From an uncultured Lachnospiraceae bacterium (lineage in GTDB: Bacteria; Bacillota; Clostridia; Lachnospirales; Lachnospiraceae), in NCBI GenBank assembly GCA_937910785.1, contig CALDLG010000029.1, positions 1-64,000 of the forward strand: a stretch of 64,000 nt of DNA, written 5' to 3'. The notes under the pieces are model-generated. The model saw only the letters and a program-made list of their open reading frames with translations, searched no databases and was not told the DNA's origin. Shown here one piece after another: positions 25,946 to 35,968 of this stretch. The position numbers and the translations under genes are program-made. The first letter of the stretch is position 1. Every line of letters starts with the position of its first letter.

Positions 25946-27325
25946 TTATTTATGGAGCAGATTTTCCCCGATTTTTACGACATCTCCGGCCCCCATAGTT
26001 ATCAACAAATCATCCTTTGTGCAATTTTCAATGAGGAAATTTTCGATCTCCTCAAAGGTCGGAAAATAGAAACATTCGTGTCCGAGCTTCCTGATCTCTT
26101 CCTGCAGGCTTTTCGAGCTGATGCCGAGCGTATCTTTCTCTCTGGCGGCAAAAATGTCCGCAAGAACGATCCTGTCAGCGATCGACAGAGCTTTGGCGAA
26201 TTCGGGAAGAAACGCCCTGGTTCTCGAATAAGTATGGGGCTGAAAGACACACCAGATCGTTTTATGCGGGTAATTTTGGGCGGCCTGCAAAGTTGCGGTA
26301 ATTTCCGTGGGGTGATGCGCATAATCATCTATTATAGTGATTCCGTTCACCTTGCCTTTGTATTCAAAACGCCTGTCGGTGCCCCGGAATTCAGACAGCG
26401 CTTTCCGGATGACATCGTCTTCAATATCAAGCAGTCTGGCGGCGGCAATGGCGGCGGCGGCATTATATACGTTGTACAGTCCCGGCACGCGAAGGGCGTA
26501 GGAGGCCCTTTGACCGTCCGGCTCCGCCAGTTCGAAGGAAGGGTGGCCGAACTCATCGTAAGCGATATTCGAGGGAGAATAATCACAGGCAGATGAAGAG
26601 CCAAAGGTAACGACCCGGCAGGACAGGGCATCCGTGATTTTATGGACATCGGGAATATCTCCGTTTATGATGAGCGTTCCGTCCCTGGGAAGCAGTTTGG
26701 CGAATTCATGGAAGGAATTACGGATATCGTCAAGGTCCTTAAAGAAGTCCATGTGGTCTTCTTCTATATTAAGGATGATGCCGATCTTCGGGAAAAAGCT
26801 TAAAAAGCTGTTCGTATATTCGCATGCTTCTGTCACGAAGTAGTCGGACCCGCCGACCCGGATATTGCCGCCGATAGCCTGGTAGATGCCGCCGATGGAC
26901 AAGGTAGGGTCTTTCCCGGCCGTTAAAAGAATCTGGGACAGCATGGAAGTGGTGGTGGTTTTACCGTGTGTTCCGCTGACGGCGATGGGTGTTCTGTAAT
27001 TTTTCATCATCTGACCGAGCAGCTGGGCCCTTGTGAGAAAGGGGATGCCGAGCTCCCTGCCTGCGGCAAACTCCGGATTATCCGGTTTGATGGCGCTTGT
27101 GTATACAATAAGGTCAGGATTTGCGGCAAGGTTTTCTTTTTTCTGGCCATAATAAACGGAGGCTCCTCTGGCGCTCAGGGCTTCGGTGAGAGGCGACTTC
27201 TGCCTGTCGGAACCGGATACCCGGAAGCCTTCCGAGAGAAGAATTTCGGCGAGCCCGCTCATGCTGATGCCGCCGATGCCCATGAAAAATACATGGATCG
27301 GTTTTTTAAAATCAATCTGATACAT
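25946..27325 (-). CDS. murC: UDP-N-acetylmuramate--L-alanine ligase
   Basis: 459 residues, normal length. It adds the first amino acid, L-Ala, to UDP-MurNAc in peptidoglycan precursor synthesis in the cytoplasm. Features: the N-terminal Rossmann MGIGGISMSGLAEIL, the ATP P-loop GTHGKTTTTSM, NIEEDHMDFF, the HHPTEITATLQ region and the C-terminal LITMGAGDV. It stands alone on the minus strand with its own promoter and a downstream hairpin. Confidence 0.96.
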   Translation of the reverse strand: MYQIDFKKPIHVFFMGIGGISMSGLAEILLSEGFRVSGSDRQKSPLTEALSARGASVYYGQKKENLAANPDLIVYTSAIKPDNPEFAAGRELGIPFLTRAQLLGQMMKNYRTPIAVSGTHGKTTTTSMLSQILLTAGKDPTLSIGGIYQAIGGNIRVGGSDYFVTEACEYTNSFLSFFPKIGIILNIEEDHMDFFKDLDDIRNSFHEFAKLLPRDGTLIINGDIPDVHKITDALSCRVVTFGSSSACDYSPSNIAYDEFGHPSFELAEPDGQRASYALRVPGLYNVYNAAAAIAAARLLDIEDDVIRKALSEFRGTDRRFEYKGKVNGITIIDDYAHHPTEITATLQAAQNYPHKTIWCVFQPHTYSRTRAFLPEFAKALSIADRIVLADIFAAREKDTLGISSKSLQEEIRKLGHECFYFPTFEEIENFLIENCTKDDLLITMGAGDVVKIGENLLHK

Positions 27326-27376
27326 TTTTATGACTTCCCATCTTTTAAGATTTTTAAATGGATATTATTATAAATT

Positions 27377-27405
27377 ATTATACGCATTTGCTTTCAAAAA
27401 ACCAA
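27377..27405 (-). promoter_or_regulatory. Promoter of murC
   Basis: On the minus strand TTGGTT (27405-27400) and TATAAT (27382-27377) are 17 nt apart, about 45 nt before the murC start. Confidence 0.6.
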
Positions 27406-27424
27406 CATGAATTTCCAATTCATG
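27406..27424. promoter_or_regulatory. Palindrome abutting the murC -35 box
   Basis: CATGAATT and AATTCATG flank TCC, giving a perfect 8-bp inverted repeat that touches the -35 of the murC promoter. Its position suits an activator or repressor dimer. No regulator can be named. Confidence 0.4.
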
Positions 27425-27631
27425 GTTATGTTAGGAAGTATTTCCCAAAAATCAGGCTGTATGACAGGATATGTTGAAATTTATTGAAAATTTCCCGAAA
27501 ATGGCGGCGGATACACGTCAGGAGAATACATACATGTAAAATTGTGACAAAGATTAAGACAAATCAAAGGAAATATTGTCAAATATAAATAAAATAAAGG
27601 GTATAAAAAGAGATTTATTTTGTAAATAATA
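27425..27631. other. A-rich divergent intergenic stretch between murC and glgC
   Basis: The gap between the two divergent genes is about 390 bp. Apart from the two promoters and the palindrome, this part is A-rich on the plus strand. I see no open frame with a ribosome site, no strong hairpin and no RNA gene. Confidence 0.5.
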
Positions 27632-27660
27632 TTCACTTTCTGATTTAGTTGTGATATACT
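27632..27660 (+). promoter_or_regulatory. Promoter of glgC-glgD
   Basis: TTCACT (27632-27637) and TATACT (27655-27660) are 17 nt apart, about 60 nt before glgC. Confidence 0.6.
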
Positions 27661-27719
27661 GATAGAACAAAATAAAAATTTTTCTAAAAATATATTATCA
27701 GAAACAAGAGGTGAGGGAT

Positions 27720-28994
27720 ATGGTTAAGAAAGAAATGATTGCCATGCTGTTAGCAGGCGGTCAGGGAAGCAGATTGGGTGTATTGACATCCAGAGTGGCA
27801 AAACCGGCGGTATCATTTGGAAGTAAGTACAGGATCATCGATTTTCCTTTGAGCAACTGCATCAATTCCGGTGTCGATACTGTTGGCGTTCTGACACAGT
27901 ACCAGCCGCTTCGCCTGAATACCCATATCGGAATAGGCATTCCGTGGGATCTGGACAGAAATATCGGCGGTGTTACGGTACTTCCCCCTTATGAGAAAAG
28001 CGTTCACAGCGAATGGTATACGGGGACTGCGAACGCCATTTACCAGAACATCGCATATATGGAGAGCTTTAATCCGGAGTATGTTCTGATTCTTTCCGGA
28101 GACCATATCTATAAAATGGATTATGAAGTGATGTTGGACTTTCATAAACAGAATGGGGCGGAAGTTACGATTGCGGTTATGCCGGTGCCGATGGAAGAGG
28201 CCAGACGTTTTGGCATTATGATTACCGATGAGAACCGCAGGGTAGTTGATTTTGAGGAGAAGCCGGAGCATCCGAGAAGTAATCTTGCATCGATGGGCAT
28301 TTACATATTTAACTGGAAGACCCTGAAGGAAGCGCTGCTTCTGAATTCGGAACAGTCAGGACTGGATTTTGGTAAACATATTATTCCGTACTGCCATAAA
28401 AAAGGCGCACCTCTTTATGCTTATGAGTTTAACGGATACTGGAAAGATGTAGGAACCCTGAATTCATACTGGGAAGCGAATATGGAGCTGATCGATATCG
28501 TTCCGGAATTTAATCTGTATGAGGAATACTGGAAGATCTATACGAAATGCGAAACGCTGCCACCACAGTATCTTGCGCCTGACAGCGTTGTGGAAAGAAG
28601 TATCATCGGTGAAGGAGCGGAGATTTACGGTAAAGTTTATAATTCCGTGATCGGCTGTGGAGTTGTAGTCGGAGAAGGAACTGTAATCAGGGACTCCATC
28701 ATCATGAATTCTACTGAAATCGGCCGGAATTGTGAATTAAATAAAGCCATCGTTGCGGAAGAGGCAGTGCTGGGTGATCAGGTTAAGCTGGGAATCGGGG
28801 AAGAGGCTCCCAATGAGACTGATCCCAATATTTATAATCACGGTCTCGTGACAATTGGCGAAAAGAGTGTTATTCCGAAAGACATCTCAATCGGGAAAAA
28901 TACGGTTGTATTCGGCATAACTTCCGCGGAGGATTATAAAGACGGTTATCTTCCAGGCGGCAGAACATTGATTAAGGCAGGTGAAGAACAGTGA
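27720..28994 (+). CDS. glgC: Glucose-1-phosphate adenylyltransferase, catalytic subunit
   Basis: 424 residues. It makes ADP-glucose from glucose 1-phosphate and ATP, the committed step of glycogen synthesis. Motifs: the nucleotide loop [50 protein letters not shown], the FEEKP segment and a C-terminal left-handed beta-helix with hexapeptide-type repeats (residues ~290-400). The ATG at 27720 has AGAGGTGAGGG directly upstream; a GTG three codons earlier overlaps that site. It ends in a four-base GTGA overlap with glgD. Confidence 0.96.
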   Translation: MVKKEMIAMLLAGGQGSRLGVLTSRVAKPAVSFGSKYRIIDFPLSNCINSGVDTVGVLTQYQPLRLNTHIGIGIPWDLDRNIGGVTVLPPYEKSVHSEWYTGTANAIYQNIAYMESFNPEYVLILSGDHIYKMDYEVMLDFHKQNGAEVTIAVMPVPMEEARRFGIMITDENRRVVDFEEKPEHPRSNLASMGIYIFNWKTLKEALLLNSEQSGLDFGKHIIPYCHKKGAPLYAYEFNGYWKDVGTLNSYWEANMELIDIVPEFNLYEEYWKIYTKCETLPPQYLAPDSVVERSIIGEGAEIYGKVYNSVIGCGVVVGEGTVIRDSIIMNSTEIGRNCELNKAIVAEEAVLGDQVKLGIGEEAPNETDPNIYNHGLVTIGEKSVIPKDISIGKNTVVFGITSAEDYKDGYLPGGRTLIKAGEEQ

Positions 28995-30109
28995 GAGCAA
29001 TTGGAATTATTTTAGCCGGTGGTAATAATCACAGGATGAAGGAACTGACCCGGAAGCGTGCTGTCTGCGCTATGCCGATCGCAGGAAGTTATCGTGGAAT
29101 CGACTTTGCACTCAGTAATATGACGAACTCCCATATTAACAAAGTTGCAGTATTTACCCAGTACAACGCGGGAAGCTTAAATGAGCATCTGAGTTCATCC
29201 AAATGGTGGAATTTCGGACGTAAACAGGGCGGCTTATACGTTTTCACCCCGGCGTTAACGGCGGAAAGCAGCGTCTGGTATCGCGGCACAGCGGACGCAA
29301 TTGCCCAGAATCTGTCTTTCTTAAAGAACAGTCATGAACCATATGTTGTTATCTCTTCCGGTGACTGTATTTATAAGATGGATTTTAATAAAGTGCTGGA
29401 ATACCACATTGAAAAGAAAGCGGATATTACGGTTGTATGTAAGGAGATGGAGCCCGGCAGAGATATCGAGCGCTATGGTACGGTCAAGATGAATGAAGAA
29501 AGCCGTATCGAGGAATTCGAAGAAAAGCCGGTGGTAGCCAAATCCAATACAATTTCCTGCGGTGTTTACGTTATCAGAAGACGGCAGTTGATTGAGATGA
29601 TCGAAAAAAGCGCTGAGGAAGACCGGCATGATTTTGTTAAGGATATTCTGATTCGTTACAAAGACATCAAGAGAATTTTTGGCTACAAGATCAGAGATTA
29701 CTGGAGCAATATCGCGACGGTTGAAGATTATTTCAGCACCAACATGGATTTCCTGAAGCCGGAAATCAGAAATTATTTCTTCAAACAGTACCCGGATGTA
29801 TATTCCAGAGTGGATGATAATCCGCCGGCGAAATACAATGTAGGAGCGAGAATCCGGAACAGCCTGATTTCCAGCGGCTGTATTGTAAACGGGACTGTGG
29901 AAGATTCTGTTATCTTTAAGAAAACATATATTGGGAATAACTGTTATATTAAGAATTCCATTATATTGAACGATGTTTACATCGGAGATAACACACATAT
30001 TGAAAATTGCATTGTTGAGAGCCGGGGAACAATTCGTGCCAATTCCTATTACAGAGGGGAAAACGACATAGAAATTGTTGTAGAACACAATGATAGATAT
30101 GTTATTTAG
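28991..30109 (+). CDS. glgD: Glucose-1-phosphate adenylyltransferase-like subunit GlgD
   Basis: 372 residues, same fold as GlgC, but the nucleotide-binding loop is altered ([23 protein letters not shown] instead of GGxGxRL), as in Firmicutes GlgD subunits that are poorly active alone and tune the GlgC partner. [14 protein letters not shown] and FEEKP remain, followed by the beta-helix domain. The start is GTG overlapping the glgC stop, so the subunits are translationally coupled, as expected of a heteromer. No glycogen synthase or branching enzyme follows. Confidence 0.94.
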   Translation: MRAIGIILAGGNNHRMKELTRKRAVCAMPIAGSYRGIDFALSNMTNSHINKVAVFTQYNAGSLNEHLSSSKWWNFGRKQGGLYVFTPALTAESSVWYRGTADAIAQNLSFLKNSHEPYVVISSGDCIYKMDFNKVLEYHIEKKADITVVCKEMEPGRDIERYGTVKMNEESRIEEFEEKPVVAKSNTISCGVYVIRRRQLIEMIEKSAEEDRHDFVKDILIRYKDIKRIFGYKIRDYWSNIATVEDYFSTNMDFLKPEIRNYFFKQYPDVYSRVDDNPPAKYNVGARIRNSLISSGCIVNGTVEDSVIFKKTYIGNNCYIKNSIILNDVYIGDNTHIENCIVESRGTIRANSYYRGENDIEIVVEHNDRYVI

Positions 30110-30232
30110 TGTTACATAATTAAAAGATTGTTGATTACAAGCTGCGTGGCTTGATAAGTATGACTTGTGTGGAAAGCTTGTGAAAGCCGACGGGATTCTG
30201 TTCGGTATCATATGATAAGGAGGCTGAGCTTC

Positions 30233-30505
30233 ATGAGAATTACTGATGTCCGCGTGCGTAAAATGACTCAAGACAGCAAGATGAAGGCAATCGTTTCAAT
30301 TACCATTGATGACGAATTTGTTGTGCATGACATTAAAGTAATCGAAGGTGAAAAAGGGCTTTTTATTGCCATGCCAAGCAAGAAGGCGACTGATGGCGAG
30401 TATCGGGATATTGCACATCCGATCAACTCCGTCACCAGAGAGCATATCCAGAATATCATTCTGGACAGCTATGAAAAGGCGCTTTTAGAACCGAATGATG
30501 AATAG
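30233..30505 (+). CDS. spoVG: SpoVG, RNA/DNA-binding regulator of sporulation and septation
   Basis: 90 residues, family length. It opens [10 protein letters not shown] and has the typical core [23 protein letters not shown] and RDIAHPINS. SpoVG homologues bind nucleic acid and affect asymmetric septation, capsule and other traits. The ATG at 30233 lies 9 nt after a perfect AAGGAGG. It is followed directly by its own terminator. Confidence 0.96.
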   Translation: MRITDVRVRKMTQDSKMKAIVSITIDDEFVVHDIKVIEGEKGLFIAMPSKKATDGEYRDIAHPINSVTREHIQNIILDSYEKALLEPNDE

Positions 30506-30528
30506 TGTATTGAGCAGGTAACGACAGA

Positions 30529-30552
30529 GAGGATGCGTAAGCATCCTTTTTG
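30529..30552 (+). terminator. Terminator of spoVG
   Basis: AGGATGC (30530-30536) and GCATCCT (30541-30547) close a GTAA tetraloop, followed by a T-rich tract. Confidence 0.85.
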
Positions 30553-30594
30553 TTTGGTTTTTTGGGCAGTTTTTTTGGCTGTTTAAAAAACTAC

Positions 30595-30623
30595 TTGTGG
30601 GAGTTTCGGGTTATTGGTACAAT
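30595..30623 (+). promoter_or_regulatory. Promoter of pth-mfd
   Basis: TTGTGG (30595-30600) and TACAAT (30618-30623) are 17 nt apart, just beyond the spoVG terminator, with a ~25-nt leader to pth. Confidence 0.65.
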
Positions 30624-30654
30624 AAATAGGATTAACAGAGAGGCGGGAGCGGCT

Positions 30655-31239
30655 ATGTATGTGATTGCGGGTCTCGGAAATCCGGGGACAAAATATGAAA
30701 ATACAAGGCATAATGTCGGGTTTATGGTGATCGATATGGTCGCGGAAAAGCATCATATTCCGGTGACGGAAAAAAAACACAGGGCACTGATCGGAAAAGG
30801 GATGATCGGAGGCGAGAGGGCGCTTCTCGTGAAACCACAGACTTTCATGAATCTGAGTGGTGAAAGCGTACGTGAAATCATAGACTATTATAAGATAGAA
30901 GAAAAAACAGAGCTTATCGTAATTTCGGACGATATCAGCCTGCCGCCCGGCGCATTGCGCATCCGGAAAAAAGGAAGCGCAGGCGGCCACAACGGACTGA
31001 AAAATATTATTCTTCATCTTGGACATGATGAATTCCGGAGAATCCGGCTTGGCGTGGGAGATAAACCGTCAGGCTATGATCTGGCGGATTATGTGCTGGG
31101 GCATTTTAATGAAGATGACAGGGCGCTCATTGTAAGGAGCGTGGAACGGGCGGCGGAGGCAGTGGAGGTCATGATCGCGGAAGGCGCCGACAAAGCAATG
31201 AATCAATTCAATCAAAAAGGAACAGGACCACAGGAATGA
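30655..31239 (+). CDS. pth: Peptidyl-tRNA hydrolase
   Basis: 194 residues, standard. It releases tRNA from peptidyl-tRNA dropped by stalled ribosomes. Motifs: IAGLGNPGTKYENTRHNVGF with the catalytic His, KPQTFMNLSG, SDDISLPPGALRIRKKGSAGGHNG and FRRIRLGVG. The ATG at 30655 has GGGAG upstream; longer in-frame starts would overlap the promoter. Its stop overlaps the mfd ATG (ATGA), a gene order common in Firmicutes. Confidence 0.96.
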   Translation: MYVIAGLGNPGTKYENTRHNVGFMVIDMVAEKHHIPVTEKKHRALIGKGMIGGERALLVKPQTFMNLSGESVREIIDYYKIEEKTELIVISDDISLPPGALRIRKKGSAGGHNGLKNIILHLGHDEFRRIRLGVGDKPSGYDLADYVLGHFNEDDRALIVRSVERAAEAVEVMIAEGADKAMNQFNQKGTGPQE

Positions 31240-34200
31240 GGGCATTACTCGCTCCCTTACAGGAATTGGGAGAATATGAAGAAATTAAGAAAATGCTTGG
31301 GAAGGAACGGGCGGCGATTACGGTAAGCGGCTGCGTCGATTCCGAAAAGCTTCATATGATATACGGACTGAGCGATGGTTTTCGTTATAAAATCATCGTT
31401 ACTTTCAATGATTTAAAGGCCAAGGAGCTTTATGAAGATTATCAGTTCTATGACAGAAATGTGATGATCTATCCCGCTAAGGATCTCATTTTTTTTCAGG
31501 CGGATATTCATGGCAATCAGCTGATTATGCAGCGGATGAAGTGCCTGCGCAGGCTGATGGAGGGCAGGCCGACAACGATAATTACGACCTTCGATGCGTT
31601 GATGACGCCGCAGATTCCGCTTTCCGTTCAGAAAGAAAATATCGTTTTCGTTAATAAACAGAGCCATATCGATGAAAGAAGTCTGGCGGTCAGACTGACA
31701 GAGTTAGGATATGAGAAAAATTATCAGGTGGAGGCGCCCGGTCAGTTCAGTATCCGGGGCGGTATTATTGACGTTTTTGATCTGACGGAGGAAAATCCTT
31801 ACCGTATTGAGCTCTGGGGCGACGATGTGGAGTCCATCCGAAGTTTCGATATTCTAAGCCAGCGTTCGATCGAAAATCTGGAATCTGTTTCCATTTATCC
31901 TGCTGCAGAAATGGTTTTAAGCAGGGAAGAGCTGACGGCGGGGCTGACAAAGATTGAAAAAGAAGGAAAAGAATATGCGGAAAAACTGCGACGGGAAATG
32001 AAAACGGAGGAGGCGCACCGCGTTACAAAACAGATCGGCGAACTGAAAGAACAGCTGTTAGAGCTGGGAGTCTCTTTGAATGCGGTTAATCTGGAAAGCT
32101 ATATCCGGTATTTTTATCCGACGCTGTCGAGTTTTCTGGAGGTTTTTCCGGCAGAGCAAAGCTGTGTGTTTATTGATGAGCCGATTCGTGTCGGGGAGCA
32201 TGCGGATGCGGTGGAGATGGAATTTCGGGAGAGCATGCTGCACCGTGTGGAAAAAGGATACATTCTGCCGGGACAGATGGACATTCTTTTCCGGGGAGAA
32301 GAGATTGCGGCGAAGCTGACCGGTCGAAGGACCGTTGCCATTTCCATGATGGATGGAAAAAATCCGCTGTTTAAGGCAGACCGGAAGTTTGATATTCAGG
32401 CAAGAAGCATGCCTTCTTATCATAATAGCTTCGATTCGCTTGTGAAAGATTTAACGAGATATAAAAAGAACGGTTACCGGGCGCTGCTTTTATCCGGCTC
32501 CAGGACGAGGGCGAAAAGGCTGGCGGAAGATCTGCGGGAACAGGGACTTTCCGCCTTTTACAGCGAAGATCCGGAACGGGAAGTGCGGCCCGGAGAGGTA
32601 ATGACTTATTACGGAAGGGTTCTGAAGGGCTTCGAGTATCCGCTTTTAAAATTTATTGTCATTTCGGAAAGTGATATTTTCGGCTCCCAGAAGAAGAAAA
32701 AGAAGCGGAAAAAGGTCTATGAGGGGCAGAAAATCAATGATTTTGCGGAGCTGAAGGTTGGCGATTATGTTGTGCATGAGAGCCATGGACTGGGCATCTA
32801 CCGCGGAATCGAAAAAGTGGAAGTCGAAAAGGTTACAAAGGATTATATCAAAATAGAATATCGGGACGGCGGGAACCTTTATATTCTGGCGACCGGGCTC
32901 GATGTGATTCAGAAATATGCTTCGGCCGATGCGGGAACGCCGAAGTTAAATAAGCTCGGCACACAGGAATGGAATAAGACCAAAACCAGAGTTAAAAGCG
33001 CGGTCAATGAAATCGCACAGGACCTGGTGGAATTGTATGCCCACAGACAGCAGAAAAACGGTTATCAGTACGGTTCGGATACGGTCTGGCAGAGAGAATT
33101 CGAAGAAATGTTTCCGTTTGAAGAGACGGAGGATCAGCTGAATGCCATAGCCGATACGAAGGCGGATATGGAGAGCACGAAGATCATGGACCGCCTGATC
33201 TGCGGGGACGTGGGCTACGGCAAGACGGAGATTGCGATTCGGGCGGCATTCAAGGCGGTACAGGAGGGAAAGCAGGTCGCATATCTTGTGCCGACTACCA
33301 TTCTGGCTCAGCAGCATTACAATACTTTCATACAGCGTATGAAGGATTTCCCGGTACGCATCGACCTGATGTCCCGTTTCCGGACGGCATCGGAGCAGAA
33401 AAAGACGGTCGAAGACCTGCGGAAGGGAATGGTGGATATTGTCATCGGCACTCACAGGATTCTTTCCGCAGATGTGCAGCTGATTGTGGATGAAGAGCAG
33501 CGTTTCGGCGTCACGCATAAAGAAAAGATTAAAAAGATGAAGGAAGATGTGGATGTCCTCACGCTGACCGCGACGCCGATACCAAGAACGCTGCATATGA
33601 GTCTGATCGGTATCCGGGACATGAGCGTTCTCGAAGAGGGGCCGAATGACAGACAGCCGATTCAGACCTTTGTCTGTGAATATAATGAAGAACTGGTGCG
33701 GGAAGCCATTGCGCGGGAGCTGGCGAGAGAGGGACAGGTTTATTATGTCTATAACAGGGTTTCCCATATCGCGGACATTGCGGCCTCGGTACAGAGCCTT
33801 GTGCCGGAAGCGGAGGTTGCTTTTGCGCATGGACAGATGAACGAACGGGAGCTGGAACGCATCATGTACGATTTTATCAACGGAGAAATCGATGTGCTGG
33901 TATCCACCACCATTATCGAGACAGGGCTTGATATTTCCAATGTCAACACGATGATCATCCATGATTCCGATAATATGGGGCTGTCCCAGCTTTATCAGCT
34001 TCGCGGACGGGTAGGGCGTTCCAATCGGACTGCCTATGCTTTTCTGATGTATAAAAAGGATAAAATGCTGCGCGAGGTTGCGGAGAAAAGACTGGAAGCG
34101 ATCCGGGAATTTACGGATCTCGGAAGCGGCTTCAAAATCGCGATGAGGGATCTGGAAATCCGGGGCGCGGGCAATATTCTGGGAGCGAAGCAGCATGGAC

Positions 34201-34772
34201 ACATGCAGGCGGTGGGCTATGATTTGTATTGCAAAATGCTGAATGAAGCCGTCAAAAATATAAAGGGAATTTCTACGGCGGAGAGCTTTACAACGACGAT
34301 TGATCTGGATGTGGATGCCTATATTCCGCCCTCTTATATCGTGAATGAGATTCAGAAGCTCGATATATATAAAAGAATTGCAGGAATCGAAAATGACAGG
34401 GAATGCGATGATATGAAAGAAGAGCTGCTGGACCGTTTCGGAGAGATTCCGAAATCCGCCGACAATCTGTTGCGCATTGCGCTCATCAGGGTTAAGGCGC
34501 ACCGGCTCTACATGTCGGAGGTAAAAGGAAAAAATGAGCTGCTTCAGTTTATTATGCGGACGGACGCGCCGATTATGGTAGAAAATATACCGCAGCTTCT
34601 GAGCCGCTATAAGGGAAAGCTTGTTTTCGATCCGAAGGGCGTGCCTGTTTTTCGTTATCGATATAAGAAGTTCGATCTGGTGGAAAAAAATGAGGAATTT
34701 CTCATGCAGCTGACGGAGCAGCTGTTAAGCGATATGCTGATGCTTTTGCTTCCATCTGAGCAGCTGTTGTAA
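31236..34772 (+). CDS. mfd: Transcription-repair coupling factor Mfd
   Basis: 1,178 residues, full length. It removes RNA polymerase stalled at DNA lesions and recruits UvrA. Domains in order: UvrB-like N-terminal modules (APGQFSIRGGIIDVFD), the RNA polymerase interaction domain (LKVGDYVVHESHGLGIYRG), the translocase motor with GDVGYGKTE (Walker A), VDEEQRFGV (DExQ box), TATPIPRTL and QLRGRVGRSNR (motif VI), and the C-terminal regulatory domain. Coupled to pth by a four-base overlap. Confidence 0.97.
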   Translation: MRALLAPLQELGEYEEIKKMLGKERAAITVSGCVDSEKLHMIYGLSDGFRYKIIVTFNDLKAKELYEDYQFYDRNVMIYPAKDLIFFQADIHGNQLIMQRMKCLRRLMEGRPTTIITTFDALMTPQIPLSVQKENIVFVNKQSHIDERSLAVRLTELGYEKNYQVEAPGQFSIRGGIIDVFDLTEENPYRIELWGDDVESIRSFDILSQRSIENLESVSIYPAAEMVLSREELTAGLTKIEKEGKEYAEKLRREMKTEEAHRVTKQIGELKEQLLELGVSLNAVNLESYIRYFYPTLSSFLEVFPAEQSCVFIDEPIRVGEHADAVEMEFRESMLHRVEKGYILPGQMDILFRGEEIAAKLTGRRTVAISMMDGKNPLFKADRKFDIQARSMPSYHNSFDSLVKDLTRYKKNGYRALLLSGSRTRAKRLAEDLREQGLSAFYSEDPEREVRPGEVMTYYGRVLKGFEYPLLKFIVISESDIFGSQKKKKKRKKVYEGQKINDFAELKVGDYVVHESHGLGIYRGIEKVEVEKVTKDYIKIEYRDGGNLYILATGLDVIQKYASADAGTPKLNKLGTQEWNKTKTRVKSAVNEIAQDLVELYAHRQQKNGYQYGSDTVWQREFEEMFPFEETEDQLNAIADTKADMESTKIMDRLICGDVGYGKTEIAIRAAFKAVQEGKQVAYLVPTTILAQQHYNTFIQRMKDFPVRIDLMSRFRTASEQKKTVEDLRKGMVDIVIGTHRILSADVQLIVDEEQRFGVTHKEKIKKMKEDVDVLTLTATPIPRTLHMSLIGIRDMSVLEEGPNDRQPIQTFVCEYNEELVREAIARELAREGQVYYVYNRVSHIADIAASVQSLVPEAEVAFAHGQMNERELERIMYDFINGEIDVLVSTTIIETGLDISNVNTMIIHDSDNMGLSQLYQLRGRVGRSNRTAYAFLMYKKDKMLREVAEKRLEAIREFTDLGSGFKIAMRDLEIRGAGNILGAKQHGHMQAVGYDLYCKMLNEAVKNIKGISTAESFTTTIDLDVDAYIPPSYIVNEIQKLDIYKRIAGIENDRECDDMKEELLDRFGEIPKSADNLLRIALIRVKAHRLYMSEVKGKNELLQFIMRTDAPIMVENIPQLLSRYKGKLVFDPKGVPVFRYRYKKFDLVEKNEEFLMQLTEQLLSDMLMLLLPSEQLL

Positions 34773-34797
34773 TTATCGGACTATTTGAAATAAAAAA

Positions 34798-34809
34798 GAA
34801 CAAATGTTC
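34798..34809. promoter_or_regulatory. Candidate LexA (SOS) box
   Basis: GAACAAATGTTC fits the Firmicutes LexA core GAAC-RNRY-GTTC at every position; only the outer C/G pair is missing (A on both sides). It lies 26 bp after mfd and 80 bp before the small ORF at 34889. About 0.1 such matches are expected by chance in a window this size. Confidence 0.5.
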
Positions 34810-34888
34810 ATCAAAGACCGTTTTATGGGACCGTATAAGTGTTATTCTGTTTTCAGATAAGACAAATCGTTCTGAAAGGAGAGATAAT

Positions 34889-34990
34889 ATGAAGGGATAT
34901 ACGGTTGAAAACGGTTATATGGGATATGTAGACGGGGGCTATATGCTGTTTGCGAGTGAGATGGATTATGAAGAATATCTGGAAGCATAA
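34889..34990 (+). CDS. Small protein of 33 residues, downstream of an SOS-like box
   Basis: A short ORF from ATG at 34889 to TAA at 34990 with AAAGGAG 7 nt upstream, one of the better ribosome sites here. The product is acidic and Gly/Tyr-rich (ENGYMGYVDGGYMLFASE), lacks a membrane segment or signal peptide, and ends in a Glu/Tyr helix. I do not know its family. The ribosome site, its position alone between mfd and the hydrolase, and the LexA-type palindrome 80 bp upstream suggest a real, perhaps damage-induced, small protein. The clear promoter elements one would like are not obvious. Confidence 0.6.
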   Translation: MKGYTVENGYMGYVDGGYMLFASEMDYEEYLEA

Positions 34991-35168
34991 GCGCCGGATG
35001 AGCGGAGGACTGACATTCTGACTGAGAAATTTCAGACTGCCGCAGTGGTCCGGATGCGGCGAAAGGGCACTTATTGCATAGTAACAGGCACATGATATGC
35101 TTTTCATGTCATATGATATCTTTTAGAATATGATAAATATAAAATGTTATCGGAACAGGAGCGGTGCG

Positions 35169-35933
35169 GTGATTACCAGAATCGATCAGATTTCAGTCAA
35201 CTATATAGATGAGGGCGAAGGAGATGTTATTCTGCTTCTGCATGGATGGGGAGCGAATATCACGCTGTTTCAGGGAATTATCGAAACGCTTTCCCCGAAA
35301 CACCGGGTAGTCGCGCTCGATATGCCGGGCTTCGGGAAGACGCCGGAACCGCCGGAGCCCTGGTGTGTAGATGATTATGTAGAGTTTGTCATGAAATTTC
35401 TCGAGCATCTGCAGATCCGGGAATTTGGCGTGATCGTGCATTCGTTTGGCGGACGGGTGCTTTTTAAGATGAATGCGAGGGAAAATATTCCATATGCGAT
35501 AAAGAAGGCGGCGTTGATTGACAGCGCCGGCATCATGCCGAAAAAAACCTGGAAGCAGAAGATGAGCCTGCGTCTGTATAAAATGGCGAGCCGGATTATG
35601 GGTACGAAGGTCCTTCATTTTTTATATCCGGATGCGGTAGAGGATATGCGGAAGAAAAGAGGCTCTGCGGATTATAACAACGCTACCCCTACGATGCGGG
35701 CGACGCTTGTAAAGGTAGTGAATGAGGATCTTTCACCGCTGATCGGGAAGCTGAGCTGCCCGACGCTGCTGATCTGGGGCGATCAGGATACGGCAACGCC
35801 GATTTCGGACGCAAGGGCGATGGAAGCGTGGATAAAGGATGCCGGACTTGTCGTATGTGAAGGAGCGGGACACTATTCCTTCCTTGAACAGCCCGTCAAA
35901 GTGCAGGGGGCATTGCGGGCCTTTTTCGGATAG
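35169..35933 (+). CDS. Alpha/beta hydrolase
   Basis: 254 residues with the classical fold: the oxyanion HGWGAN, the nucleophile elbow VHSFGG (Ser), Asp in WGDQDTATP and His in GAGHYSFLEQP. No signal peptide or membrane helix. The GTG at 35169 lies 7 nt after AGGAG; a longer frame from 35130 has no ribosome site. It is followed within ~35 bp by a membrane MurF-like ligase and then a D-Ala-D-Ala ligase, so a cell-wall role is possible, but substrate cannot be inferred. Confidence 0.88.
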   Translation: MITRIDQISVNYIDEGEGDVILLLHGWGANITLFQGIIETLSPKHRVVALDMPGFGKTPEPPEPWCVDDYVEFVMKFLEHLQIREFGVIVHSFGGRVLFKMNARENIPYAIKKAALIDSAGIMPKKTWKQKMSLRLYKMASRIMGTKVLHFLYPDAVEDMRKKRGSADYNNATPTMRATLVKVVNEDLSPLIGKLSCPTLLIWGDQDTATPISDARAMEAWIKDAGLVVCEGAGHYSFLEQPVKVQGALRAFFG

Positions 35934-35968
35934 AAAGAGTTATCACAGAAAGGAAACGGGATTTGTTC

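Noticed and set aside
32946..34502. Long antisense open frame inside mfd
   Set aside because: It lacks a ribosome site and family features and lies opposite strongly conserved mfd coding; similar long antisense frames in ileS (52094-53677), prs (22242-23420) and the helicase fusion (1071-2150) are rejected for the same reason.
35039..35060. GCCGCA/TGCGGC hairpin after the 33-residue ORF
   Set aside because: Six-base-pair stem with a 10-nt loop and no T tract; not distinguishable from chance.
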